Of a DNA stretch of 64,000 nucleotides, positions 24,060-34,379 are shown in pieces. The notes beneath the pieces were generated by a model. The model was not told where the DNA came from. It ran no database searches and saw nothing but the letters and a program-made list of their open reading frames with translations. The position numbers and the translations under genes were made by a program. Source of the stretch: Nageia nagi (lineage: Eukaryota > Pinophyta); the NCBI GenBank assembly GCA_050084985.1, contig JBITNC010000001.1, positions 558,001 through 622,000 on the forward strand. The letters are read 5' to 3'. Every line of letters begins with the position of its first letter. The first letter of the stretch is position 1.

Positions 24060-25875
24060 CACCTCTATCAGCAAGTGCAAGTGTAAATAAATCAATAAAA
24101 GGTAAAAGAATGTTAAAAGATCATCCCTCTTCTCAAATGTTGGACCAAAAAATTTCAAGAAGGTTAACAAGGAGTCAACACAAGGAGCTTGATGCTACTT
24201 TGCAAAGGCTAGAAAATTTGCAAATGTTAGGAGATGAAGACAATGGTGAGCCCAAAGGTGATGTGGTAAATTATGCTTTAATGTCTTCTACTTCCAATGC
24301 TTATGTTTCTAGTTCTTCTAAAGTTACTAAATTTGATGATTTTGAGAATTCTTGTTTTAAATAGGATTGTTCTAATAAAGTGTGGATGAAGGCTATGAAT
24401 GAAGAGATATCTTCCATTGTCAAGAATGACACATGGGATTTATGTGAGCTACCTCAAAATAGGAAATACATTGCATGTAAATGGATCTACAAGATCAAGA
24501 GGAATAGTGATGGTTCCATTGAAAGGTACAAAGCACGGTTGGTTACAAAAGGGTTCACACAAAAGTATGGCATAGATTATGAGGAGACTTTTGCTCTTGT
24601 TGCAAGGTAAGAAACAATTTGGATGGTGCTTTCATTGGCTACCCACAAGCATTGGAATGTGAATCACATGGATGTGAAGAGTGCATTCCTTAATAGCTAT
24701 CTTGAAGAAGAGGTATATGTGGCACAACCTCAAGATTTTGAGGTTCAAGGCAAAGAAGATCAGGTCTATAGATTGAAAAAGGTATTATATGGGCTAAAGC
24801 AAGCTCCAAGAGCTTGGTAGACAAGCATTAATGACTATTTTCTCAAGTGTGGTTTTCAAAGAAGCAAGAGTGAGCACACTTCGTACTACAAGAAGTAAGG
24901 TATTGAAATTCTACTTGTTTGCTTGTATGTAGATGATTTGTTGTTTATGGGAAGTAGTTCTTCATTGTGTGATACTTTTAAAATTGAGATAAAAAATGAA
25001 TTTGATATGAATGATCTTGGTTTGATGAGTTAGTTCTTAGGCATGGAGGTACATCAAACACATGATGAGATATTTCTTTTCCAAGCCAAATATGCTAGAG
25101 AGATGTTGAAAAAGTTTGGCATGAGTGAATGCAAACCTATAGCTACTCCAATTGCACATGGAGAGCTTTTATGTTCAAATGATGAGGCTAAAAAAGTAAA
25201 TAAAACAAAGTATAGGAGCATTGTGGGGAGTTGAATGTTCCTTCGTAACACAAGGCCAAATATATGCTATGATGTATCACTTTGTTCTAGGTACATGGCT
25301 GATCATTCTTGCTTACACTTGAAAGCAACCAAAAGAATCTTGAGGTATGTGCATGGTACAGTAGATTTTGAGATTCATTTCTCTATTGATAATGTGAAGC
25401 TAGTTGGTTTTAGTGATAGTGATTGGGGAAGTAATCTTGATGATCGGAAGTCCACTAGTGGCAATTGCTTCTCACTTGGTACAAGTTTGATTACTTGGAA
25501 TTCGAAGAAGGAAACTATAGTAGCTTTATCTTCTATAGAGGCTGAGTATATAGCTTTGACCTTAGCTGGTGCACAAGCCTTGTGACTTCAAAAAATTCTT
25601 GATGAAATAGGTGAGAAGTAGGAACAATCTACAACTCTTTTATGTAATAACCAAAGTGCCATTAAGTTGGCACAAAATCCAGTCTACCATGCATGTTCAA
25701 AACACTTTGATATCAAGTACTACTTTATTAGAGACATGGTGGAGAATAATTTGATCAAACTGAGGTATTGCAATACAAAATACTAAATTGCTGATATCTT
25801 CACAAAACAAGTTGCTAAATCTCAATTTTTGTTGTTGAGAGACCTGATCATCAACCCTGTCACCATCAAGGGGGA
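24060..25875 (+). pseudogene. Copia reverse transcriptase and RNase H, element 2
   Basis: The best-preserved pol in the two copia elements. [20 protein letters not shown] (24381), [20 protein letters not shown] (24476), [11 protein letters not shown] then a stop, MDVKSAFLNSYLEEEVYV, LKKVLYGLKQAPRAW then TAG (24820). The active-site block CLYVDDLLFMGS at 24925 is intact. RNase H: GFSDSDWGSNLDDRKSTSGN (25410), SSIEAEYIALT (25530), with the acidic residues present. The C-terminus HFDIKYYF...ADIFTK (25700-25810) is the usual copia end. The frame closes just inside the 3' LTR. About seven stops interrupt it, several where Trp or Gln is expected. Confidence 0.85.
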
Positions 25876-25878
25876 TTA
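25868..25878 (+). other. Polypurine tract, copia element 2
   Basis: AAGGGGGATTA abuts the 3' LTR start TGTTGC, the expected position for plus-strand priming. Confidence 0.8.
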
Positions 25879-26411
25879 TGTTGCAAACAAACCTTTTCAA
25901 GATCCAAAATTCAAGCTCCAAAAGTCAAATTTCACACTTATTGACAAAATGCATCCCCCCACCACATTTGGAGATGAAATGCTATCGCATTTGGGACTAT
26001 GCCTGCATTTTGTAGAAATGTGCCCACCTAGCATGTTTGGCCTAAAACACGATTGCGTTTCAGCTTGTCATTTCCAAGCAATTTTGGATGAACTGCCAAG
26101 TAGTTTTTCCTCATTTTCTCATACTTTGTAGTTAGTTTCTCTTTTTTGTTTTCATCTAGTTAGCATCGGGATGTATAAATAAGTGTTCCAAACTTGTTTT
26201 TGGGTTGGATTGTGGAATCATTTGGTGTAACTTGTAAATTGCACCTTGTACTTGTAAAGAAAAATGTTTAACAAAACGTCACAATAAGAATTCCACTATA
26301 TTTTCCAAATCTGTGTCAATTTTTGAATTGTGTAATGTAATTGTGAATGTTGGGTGAATGTTTGGTGATTCTATAAGTCTTTTTATTTATGATAATGTGA
26401 TTTAAACTTCA
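25879..26411 (+). repeat. 3' LTR, copia element 2
   Basis: TGTTGCAAACAAACC to TTTAAACTTCA, 533 bp, the same length as the 5' copy. TATA-like GTATAAATAAG near 26175. Followed by AAGCT, the target duplication. Confidence 0.9.
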
Positions 26412-26416
26412 AAGCT

Positions 26417-28400
26417 AAACACACTCCATAGATATTAAGATGTGAAAGAGAATGTATAAGTAACCTATGGTGCTAAGTTTGACTTGTTAGTTCTGTTATC
26501 TTGAATGGACAATGTTAGAGGGATTGACATTGATTATTATATGTACATCTTTTCTTGAAAACTATTTTACAAAGTCAAATATATAAAATAAGTGATTTAT
26601 TCACTTATGTTGAACTTTATCTTCCATTATTCATTCCACATAATTTGTGCAATCAATTTTTGTAACCCAAAGTTCAATTAATCATTCTATTATCAATATG
26701 CACATGTACAACATTTCTTCCTACAACTTATAAATTTTTTAATCACTAATTTAATACATAAACTTCAAAGACAAAATAATTCCATACGACCTATCAATTT
26801 GATTTACATTTATCAATATCTTGAACATCTAAATGAGAGTTCACTTCGTGATGTAACTTATCAATAAGTAGTTTCTTCATTTATCATAAAATTACTAAGT
26901 ACAAATGATACATTTGAAAGTTCTATTTGAATATTATCAAATTTACTTTCCATTACCTTGAATCTATTATTTATGAAATTTTAGTGTAAACTAATCATTC
27001 CACGATGATTTTTTTTTATTAGTGAATTTTAATGGTTATTAGTCTAAAAAAGAAGCTTGCAAGTGCAAAATTAAGAACTAATTCACATGATTTACATAGT
27101 GAAATTGGTACATGGACAACGTCTAAAACACCTTGGGATAAATAATGTGTAAGTTTGTAATTTAAATGTCATAAAGAATGAGAATCACTTTATCTTTTGT
27201 TGCCTATTGTCCAATGGTATATATAACTTCAACTTGATCAACATATTCTTAAACTAGGATAATCAAAACAAATTTGGTGATTTTATTATACAACTTAATT
27301 ATGTGAGAAACAATAATTCAAAGACTTATCTAAGACTTATATATCTATGTTATGCTTGATTTGGTTCTAAAAATTTCATTTTAATAATTTATTTTCATTG
27401 GGTGGGTGTGAGTGATTGTGCTCAATTATCCTTGGAAGTAGTTTTTCTTGAAAGATTTGTGTATTATTCAATATTTTTCTTTACAAGAAAAACAATCATT
27501 ACTTAATTGATATATATTTACTTTTGGAGAAGCTATGATAGGTCCTTACAAACCAAGGGGGTTAAAAAGACATTAAAAGACTTATCTATCTATCTAATAC
27601 TTCACTTTCATATATTTTACTCATACATGGGTCTTGCTCCTAATGATTTGATATATGAATCAATCATGTTTCTTCTCAATTACAAGTCATATTTTTTATC
27701 ATGCTATTAATTATAATTTTGTGATATTTTGTGAAATCATTACAATTGATCTAAAAATTTAATTATAAAATTTAGACACTAATAAGATACTTCTAAATTT
27801 TGGCTAACAAATTTTGCTAAGTTTTTGCAAAAGGAGGAAATTTAATGTAATACCTTGATTTTACAATAAATCAATCACTTCGGCTTCAAAATAGATCAAA
27901 TTTTTACTATATCCTTTTCTATATATTATTGATGAATCTCGCAAACAAAAAATAAATAAATAAGAAAAATATAAACATTAACAACCTTTTTTTAAAAATT
28001 ACATAAAATTTCATCTATTAATTTTTAAGATCTTAGTCTAATACTATTGAAATGATATTACTAGTAAATAAAAATTGTAATAATATATCAAAAATAATAA
28101 TTCCAATAATTATAATAGAACCACTTCCAAAAAGCAACTCTACTTTAACCATTTCAAGATGGCAACTCTCATGATTAAGAGAGATGATTTCCAATTATTC
28201 CTTAACGAAAAATAGATATAAAAATATATGATATTTGATATTCAATGATAATTATGAATAAATCATTTCTTTTACCTATATAGTATATTATAGAAAATAA
28301 TATATCCTTACCACAAATTATAACTCTATAATTAATTAATTTTAGATAATGTTATTAAATTATTATTAAATAAATAATTATATTAGATTCATAACACAAA
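26417..28400. other. AT-rich intergenic spacer
   Basis: About 2 kb of very AT-rich sequence with only a random 67-codon frame at 27507. No LTR box, array or RNA gene recognised. Confidence 0.55.
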
Positions 28401-28887
28401 AACCTCATAGCCTAAGGGTCAGCTTAGCAATAATGACATTTGTGAGTAGGCAACAGCCTATTTACTCATAATTTATTCTCTCACGATGAAATTGTGAATT
28501 CTGAACATAAAGATTTTTAAACCATTTAGCAGAAGCTGAGGAACAATGGAAAAATTAAACGCGCCAAACTGTTTTATGAGAAGTTCGTAATGAAGATATA
28601 CAGTTCCCATTTTTACCGCTTTATCATATTTCTCTTCAGCACTGTTGAGCCCTTTCACTTGCACTGAAATCATAGTATACAGCAAAGCTTAGTGTCCAAG
28701 GAATCCTGAAGTCCTCGTGACCTATTTGAAACAACACCTCAGATTCAAAAATAATACCTCTAGTATTCTCACACTATTTTCCGTGTGATCTCAGGAAATA
28801 TGAAGCATCGTTATCTGTAATGATACTTCAATTCTGCACCAAAGACAAGACATGAAAGGCCATCCAGGCAGGAGATTATTAATCGAA
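28401..28887 (-). other. Probable 3' untranslated region of the Tudor-like gene
   Basis: The base composition becomes more balanced from about 28430, in contrast to the spacer, and this continues into the coding frame. A 70-codon minus frame at 28473-28685 has no motif and I treat it as noncoding. A TTAAAAATC/AATAAAT-type poly(A) signal occurs near 28460-28470 on the minus strand. Confidence 0.35.
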
Positions 28888-29430
28888 TTAGTTGTCATTT
28901 ACAGCCAAGGCAGTGTCCTTGCTGGGATGCACAATGTGGCCCACTACCTTGGTTTTCTTTCTCATTTCCGCCCTTTTTGCCTTTATCCAATTCTCTTTCC
29001 TTTTCTCTCTTTTCTCTTTTGGGGTGTTGAATTTTGCAAGCTTCAATAGCCATGTCTTCAGTGGAGATTTGATGTCAAGTGGCACCATTACCATCTGAAG
29101 TTCACAAAATTCCATCTCTTCACTGTCACCATCTTCATACACCACCTTGTACCAATTTGTTTCAGGATCATAGCTTTTTACCTTCCCTTTGTAATATCTC
29201 TTTCCAAATTTTTTAAGGACTTTCCTTCCTTTTAACCATTCACCTTGACCATAAAACTCAATGGATTCAGATACAGAGTCCCTCACCAATTGTCTAGCTT
29301 CCGTATCATTTACAAATTCTGGTGAAGGATCTGGCACCCCATTAACAACAACTGCAGGTTCACCTGGTATCACCATCACACCTACTGTTATGGAAGCATC
29401 CTGTTCTTCGACTTCATGGCCATTGTCCAT
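28888..29430 (-). CDS. Tudor/PTM-like domain protein (possible host gene)
   Basis: A 180-codon uninterrupted frame, the only one outside transposons with coding character. I chose ATG at 29430 (MDNGHEVEE); an upstream GTG in the same frame is not a likely start. Residues about 1-50 are acidic and include PEFVNDTEARQLV. Residues about 60-105 form the recognisable part: GRKVLKKFGKRYYKGKVKSY, then WYKVVYEDGDSEEM and EFCEL. The pattern (G+.V.K.FG...Y.G.V.SYD..T..Y.V.YEDGD.EE...EL) is that of the plant Tudor-like module found in PTM/DDT-domain proteins and in proteins annotated as dirigent protein 17-like. Residues 125-165 are Lys/Arg/Glu-rich and probably helical. Such modules are linked to chromatin reading, but the role of this protein is unknown. 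An upstream exon is possible: an acceptor-like ttgtag lies near 29563. It could be a truncated gene copy. Confidence 0.55.
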   Translation of the reverse strand: MDNGHEVEEQDASITVGVMVIPGEPAVVVNGVPDPSPEFVNDTEARQLVRDSVSESIEFYGQGEWLKGRKVLKKFGKRYYKGKVKSYDPETNWYKVVYEDGDSEEMEFCELQMVMVPLDIKSPLKTWLLKLAKFNTPKEKREKRKENWIKAKRAEMRKKTKVVGHIVHPSKDTALAVNDN

Positions 29431-30590
29431 GACAGAAAGACCCACCTTCCAAAAGTTTGATCCAGTTCTTTCTCTTTGTATGTGCCTTGAGGGTCTAGAA
29501 AGTTTTAAACAAACATATCTTATAGACTTATTTAGTTGATAGCCAAATGGTGATTTAGTTGTAGATCCTACAATTGTATAGAAATCACACTGTCAGCATG
29601 TTTTTTCTTGCAAATATGTGATAAAAAGAGTAAATTGGAGATCATTTTTTGCATTTTCTGAAGGGTGCTGGTGCACCATTGGAATAAAAAAGAATTTTCT
29701 CCCATTGATGTCAAAATAAACGAGAATCAACCATTAGTATAAATCAGGGAAACCCCATAAACTATTTCTAGCTAAATGCCTAATATATTAGACTTCATTG
29801 TCATGAATTTAGCTTTGCAACTCACCAGAAGCTTCTAAGAAGATTATAGCTAAATATACAATATTTGCAAAAAATGAAGCAGGAAAAACCCATACACTAT
29901 TTTTAGCTGAATGCCTAAATTTACAATATTTGCAAAAATTACTAGTAGCAAGACTTATTCTTTCATCATATTACCATCTTATATGTTTCCTGCTATTTTA
30001 TGGTAAATTTTTTAAATATTGCGTCAGGTATCAGAAAAACTTATGAAGCATTCGAGGAAAGCAGATATTATACCAGCATTTCAATTTTCACAGATAAATG
30101 TAGAATCTTTGCATCATGTAAATCACTCTGAAGCTCAAGAGCTTAAAACAAAATTGATTTCATTCATAAGCAAGCACCTTTGACAGTTTCAACGGTTCAT
30201 GCTACTTTAAAAGGACATGTCACGGCAAATCACAAAATAAAGCTTGTGTACTTCATGCGTAGCAACTAGAAAAATTGTATGACATAGAACTGCACATTGG
30301 CCTAGGTTTAAATATTTTGGCTTGAAATTAGCCACTGGATCTGTTATGGGCATTTCCCCACTTGAAGGATCCACTCTGAGTATCTTATGTCTAAAAGATG
30401 AAAATAACTTTAAGAAAAGGTGAATGTCAGATGCTTTTTCATATGAAAATCAGGTGATGCTCTAATAACATAACTCAGTAGTCATACATAGCAGGTACAC
30501 ACTTCTGATTGCTTTGTTGACGTCTGCTTGTTTCATTGATCCAGGAGGATCAAGGTTGTTGAGGACTCCATTCTACTTCCTAAAAGTCTT
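29431..30590 (-). other. Upstream region of the Tudor-like gene, with one exon-like block
   Basis: On the minus strand an acceptor-like cttttag near 30389 is followed by an open stretch to about 30210 that translates as ILRVDPSSGEMPITDPVANF and onwards, with good codon texture. It could be an upstream exon of the gene at 28888 or a relic of another gene. The rest of the region looks intronic or intergenic. I could not assemble a convincing multi-exon model. Confidence 0.25.
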
Positions 30591-31519
30591 ATGGAACATT
30601 TAATTCATGTTCAATATTCATTCCATACCATGAGGTGTCTCTCAGTGATAATTGATAGGTCAATTTCCAAGGGGCATATCTTCCAAGCCATAACTTTGTT
30701 TGATCCCATTCAAAAACAGAAAAGCTTGTTTAGAAGATACCATGTTTTGCAATATTGTGACCCAGACAGCAATATTGCAGCCTACTGAACCAGACACCAA
30801 AGCCATGTCATGAGTGCAATATTGTGACTTAGAACACAATGTGACAAATATTGTGACCTGTTGCTGTAATATAATGAGAGGAGCATGATATTGCAACACA
30901 ACAATGTCTACTATTACTAGAATATGAGGAGTTTTCAGTTACAAATCAATTTGGCATGGAATGCCATTGGTTTTAGTGATAGCTTCCAAGGATCACCAAT
31001 TACTATTTATAAGATGACTACGTCTTTTTCTTGGAGGCTATAGAGGCAAATAGAGCCTAGATTGGAGTTTAAAATCCATTCAAGATCCGCAACTAGTGGA
31101 GACACCTTGTACACATAACTCCATTGATAAAACACCATCTCTTGAAGAGTTTATTTGGAAATAAATCTTTTCCCATAGAGGACGCCTATAACTTCTCATA
31201 TAGCAGGATGTCATTTGAATCCACATCTCTTTGCAGAGATCCTTGTATTCGGTCCTACATTTCTTCTCAGAGATTACTACCATTGTATTGTATTATTGAC
31301 CAATGACATATCCATCATGTACAACTATCTCTTTTAACATGTTGTATAGTTCTTGGGCACTTCTATGAATAGGTTTCCAACGTAAGGCATTAGGATCAGC
31401 AGTCTTACAATTTCATCTCTTGCATCTTTGTTTATGTATGTGCTCACACTTATGTTGTCTCACTCATGGTAACTCTATTTGTTGTCTATTCACTATCTTG
31501 CATCCTTGTAACATGTTCA
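30591..31519. other. Intergenic sequence with gcaatattgtgac repeats
   Basis: At 30750-30895 the motif caatattgtgac or caatattgcag recurs about six times in 150 bp with irregular spacing. 31050-31420 is more balanced in base composition and has short frames on both strands that I could not assign. Confidence 0.4.
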
Positions 31520-31858
31520 TAGGTTTTGTGAGCAAGTTATCGCCCAAGACAAAACTTATCACGCATGGTATAAGGAAATTAATTGCAATATTGGAGTTAA
31601 ACAAGGATGCCCACTATCCTCAACTCTGTTAAGTATTTACATAGATCAACTAGAAAGATATTTAGAAGCAGCTAGATGCATTGGCACCAACCTTCACAAT
31701 CTCATCATCGTTCTCCTACTTTATGCATATGATATTGTCTTGTTAGCTAAACATTATGATGATCTTGTAAAACGACTAAATATCCTTCAAACATTCTATA
31801 ATATATCTAGTTTAACAGTTAATACAGACAAAACCAAAATTGCCTTTGTCTATGATAT
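31520..31858 (+). pseudogene. LINE reverse-transcriptase fragment
   Basis: One uninterrupted frame of about 110 codons. It reads HAWYKEINCNIGVKQGCPLS, then STLLSIYIDQLERYL and LLYAYDIVLLAKHYDDL, ending NTDKTKIAF. This is the palm region of non-LTR reverse transcriptases, consensus GVRQGCPLSP.LF..Y...L, then YADDI.L.A, then N..KTK. The catalytic YADD is YAYD, so one of the two metal-binding aspartates is lost. The domain continues in neither direction: the left side is unassigned and the right side meets an oppositely oriented gypsy fragment near 31860. It is a relic, notable only for having kept its frame. Confidence 0.8.
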
Positions 31859-33130
31859 GCTTTTGATAATCCCAAGTGTCTTGCTTAAGATGACTTGCAA
31901 CACTTCAAGAACTAATTCCTTGCATTCGGAAGTTTCACCCAAACACATAGTTAGAAATTTGAAAATTTCATTTTTCCATTCAAACTTTTTATGTTTCTCA
32001 TTATTGATGTTCAATTGGTGAAAGATATTTTCTCTAGTTATGCCTTCTTTCCATTCGTTTTGGATTTTCTCTATTCATGTTGGTTCTAGTGATGATATTT
32101 GCAAGTAGGGGTCCATATTCTTCATGCATCTTGGTTAGTGCATCTACCACCAAATTCTCTTTCTCTTTTTTGTATGGGCTATTAAAGTAATATCCAAGCA
32201 TTTTCATGACCAATTAATATTCCTGCACACAAGATAGGCATTCCTCCAAGAATTACTTTAGACTACTATGATTTGTGCATATTCTTCATGCATCTTGGAT
32301 AGTGCATCTACCACCAAATTCTCTTTCCCTTTTTTGTATGTGCTATTAAAGTAATATCCAAGCATTTTCATGACCAATTAATATTTCTGCACACAAGATA
32401 GGCATTCCTCCAAGAATTACTTTAGACTGCTATGATTTGTCTTGATTGTTATGCATGTTCTCATCAAGAAAGATCTCATTTTTTAACCACATGTAAAATA
32501 CCTATCAATTCCTTTTCATATGTATATGTTTTCTTTCAAATGCCAAGGGATGACCATCTTGCATCAATACAGTACCCATTCCATTCCCTGATGCATCACA
32601 TTATATCATAAAAGGCTTGTTGAAGTTTGGAGTGGCTAGAATTGATGTACAAGACATGGCCTCATTGATCTTTTTGAATGCTAAGGTGGCTGTTTCAAAC
32701 CGAATGAACACATCTTTCTTAGTTATTATTGTTAATGGCTATGCAATTTTCCCATAATTCTTGAAACATTTCCTATAATAAAAAGTGAGCCCCAACAATC
32801 CCAAGGTTCTTGAGAGTCTTGTAATGGCCATTCCTTCATATCTTGCAGTTTTTTAGGGCCATCCTTTATCCCTTCATTAGATACAATATATCCCAAAACT
32901 CTACTTTCTTTAGTCCAAATGCACACTTGGGACTTGTTGGCATTTAATTATTCATTTCCTAATTTTTAAAGTACTTGATTAACATGGATTAGGTAGATTT
33001 ACTAATTATTTTTGTAGATTAATATGTCATCAAAGAAGACAAAGATGAATTTACAGAGAAAGCACTTATATATTGTGTTCATGAGGCTTTGGAATGTTAA
33101 TAGAGCATTGGTGAGACCAATGGACATGAA
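31859..33130 (-). pseudogene. Ty3/gypsy reverse transcriptase and RNase H remnant
   Basis: Read on the minus strand from 33130 downward: [20 protein letters not shown], the PFGL.NAP..FQ motif; then [15 protein letters not shown] near 33030, with FDD in place of YxDD, as is normal in many gypsy elements. Next are SRVLGYIVSNEGIKDGPKKL and the .EWP......LR.FLGL..YY region at 32732-32926, frameshifted in the middle. RNase H follows at about 32480-32700: FETATLAFKKINEAM, CDASGNGMGTVLMQDGHPLAF. The zinc-binding start of integrase may lie near 31870-31900 (a GxxGxxKT-like relic). Stops are frequent. A 164-bp duplication interrupts it at 32113. Confidence 0.75.
32113..32440 (-). repeat. 164-bp tandem duplication in the gypsy remnant
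   Basis: Two adjacent copies, 32113-32276 and 32277-32440, start catattcttcatgcatcttg. They are nearly identical (a handful of differences, such as ttagtg/atagtg and gggctatt/gtgctatt), while the surrounding element is far more decayed. The duplication is therefore younger than the element. Confidence 0.9.
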
Positions 33131-33189
33131 TAGGAAGTCATAGAGAGACTAATGCATGTACTGAAATAGCTTCTATCTCTTCACATTTT

Positions 33190-34122
33190 ACTCATTTTCT
33201 TCTTCATTTCCTTCAATTTGTTCATATTCATCACCACTCATCCATATCTTGGTGCATTTGTGTGCTTGGCTCCATTTTTCAGTATGTTTCAAACAAAGTC
33301 CTTTTGCTGAAATTTTAGTATCATCCAGTCTCGTCTTCGAACCTATTCTCTCGTTTCTTTTTTATCTATCACCAAGAAACTTTCAAAGAGTGGCTGATAA
33401 GTTTGCGGAGCTTTGCTTCAGCCTTTTTTAATTTGATAAATGTTTCTTCTCATGTTTGAGGTTCAACCATATCTACTTCTTTCTAATATTTTTTAAGTAC
33501 CTCCTTTGAAATGCTATAATCATTATTGACCTACTTGATAAATATGAACACCAAATTCTTCCATTGAACCCTTTCTTTACAATTGAACAACCATTCCATG
33601 TGAGTTCTATTATCAATAATGTCAACCTTTTGTAGGATCCATTTGTGAAATCTTTCTAAAGAGTGTGTTGCTTCAACTTCAAACAAATGGCTTGCCAAGC
33701 ATTCTTTTCTAGGTATGTGATTACCAAGAGCACCTTTCCATGAGGTCAAACATGATGAAGCATAAAATTTTGCTTTGTTAATCAAAGCCATTTTGCTAGA
33801 TTCTTCCCATAAAAGGCCCTTATGTTCAACTTCAGCTATCGGGCCATGGGGGACAAATTGCTTCATTATATCATAATCAAATTCATCAAAAAGTCATACT
33901 TTTCTTTTTATTGACATGTTGAGGAGTTTTTTTTGCAGTTGGTCATGCATTGTTCTTATATGATTATTTCTTTACTCTCCTAGTAATCATGTTCTTTCTT
34001 AGTGGGCTTCCCATCAAGCAAGAAATTGGCCAATTGATTAAGTACCGATTGCATCCCATCATTGTTGGTGCAAATGTAACTCTACTGGCATTACAATTGT
34101 TTTGGATATTTTTCTTGTGAAA
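33190..34122 (-). pseudogene. Unidentified minus-strand coding relic upstream of gypsy RT
   Basis: The main frame, 33531-33866, gives 111 codons with GPIAEVEHKGLLWEE, KAKFYASSCLTSWKGA, PRKECLASHLFEVEATHSLE and RFHKWILQKVDIIDNRTHME. It looks like genuine protein (balanced composition, amphipathic pattern) but matches no domain I can name. It lies upstream, on the same strand, of the gypsy RT, in the position of gag, and its DNA has a second diverged copy at 5050-7990, so it is a repeat component rather than a host gene. It stops where LTR B begins. Confidence 0.45.
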
Positions 34123-34379
34123 TGGTTATGCCCACACAACACACCCCAAAATACAAAATTTTGCAGACCCCATTTTTGCTTAGGCAATGAAGTAGATTGA
34201 CTGAGGGATGACTAGATCAATAAGGACCTGAAGATTCAAAGTTGCTAAACGAGGAAATGAAACAAGGAGATTATCCATAGGAGGCAATGAGACAGTTCAA
34301 GGTGCTAAGCCATCAATTTTGGAGCTTCTAGGATCCCCAACTTTGAATAATAGCATTCTCAAGCAATGGGCACAATTTT

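Larger units (their letters stand above)
20928..26416 (+). mobile_element. Ty1/copia retrotransposon, element 2, with target duplication
   Basis: Two 533-bp LTRs (20933-21465 and 25879-26411), both beginning TGTTG and ending ACTTCA, flank a 4.4-kb interior with complete copia domain order. The flanks are AGGCT (20928-20932) and AAGCT (26412-26416), a 5-bp target duplication with one transition. A degenerate Met-type primer site follows the 5' LTR and CAAGGGGGATTA precedes the 3' LTR. The size (5.48 kb) is typical for copia. Reading frames contain roughly fifteen stops and several frameshifts, so it is not autonomous. Confidence 0.92.

Noticed and set aside
29261-29539. 92-codon plus-strand frame
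   Set aside because: Exact antisense of the Tudor-like coding frame, which has the recognisable domain.
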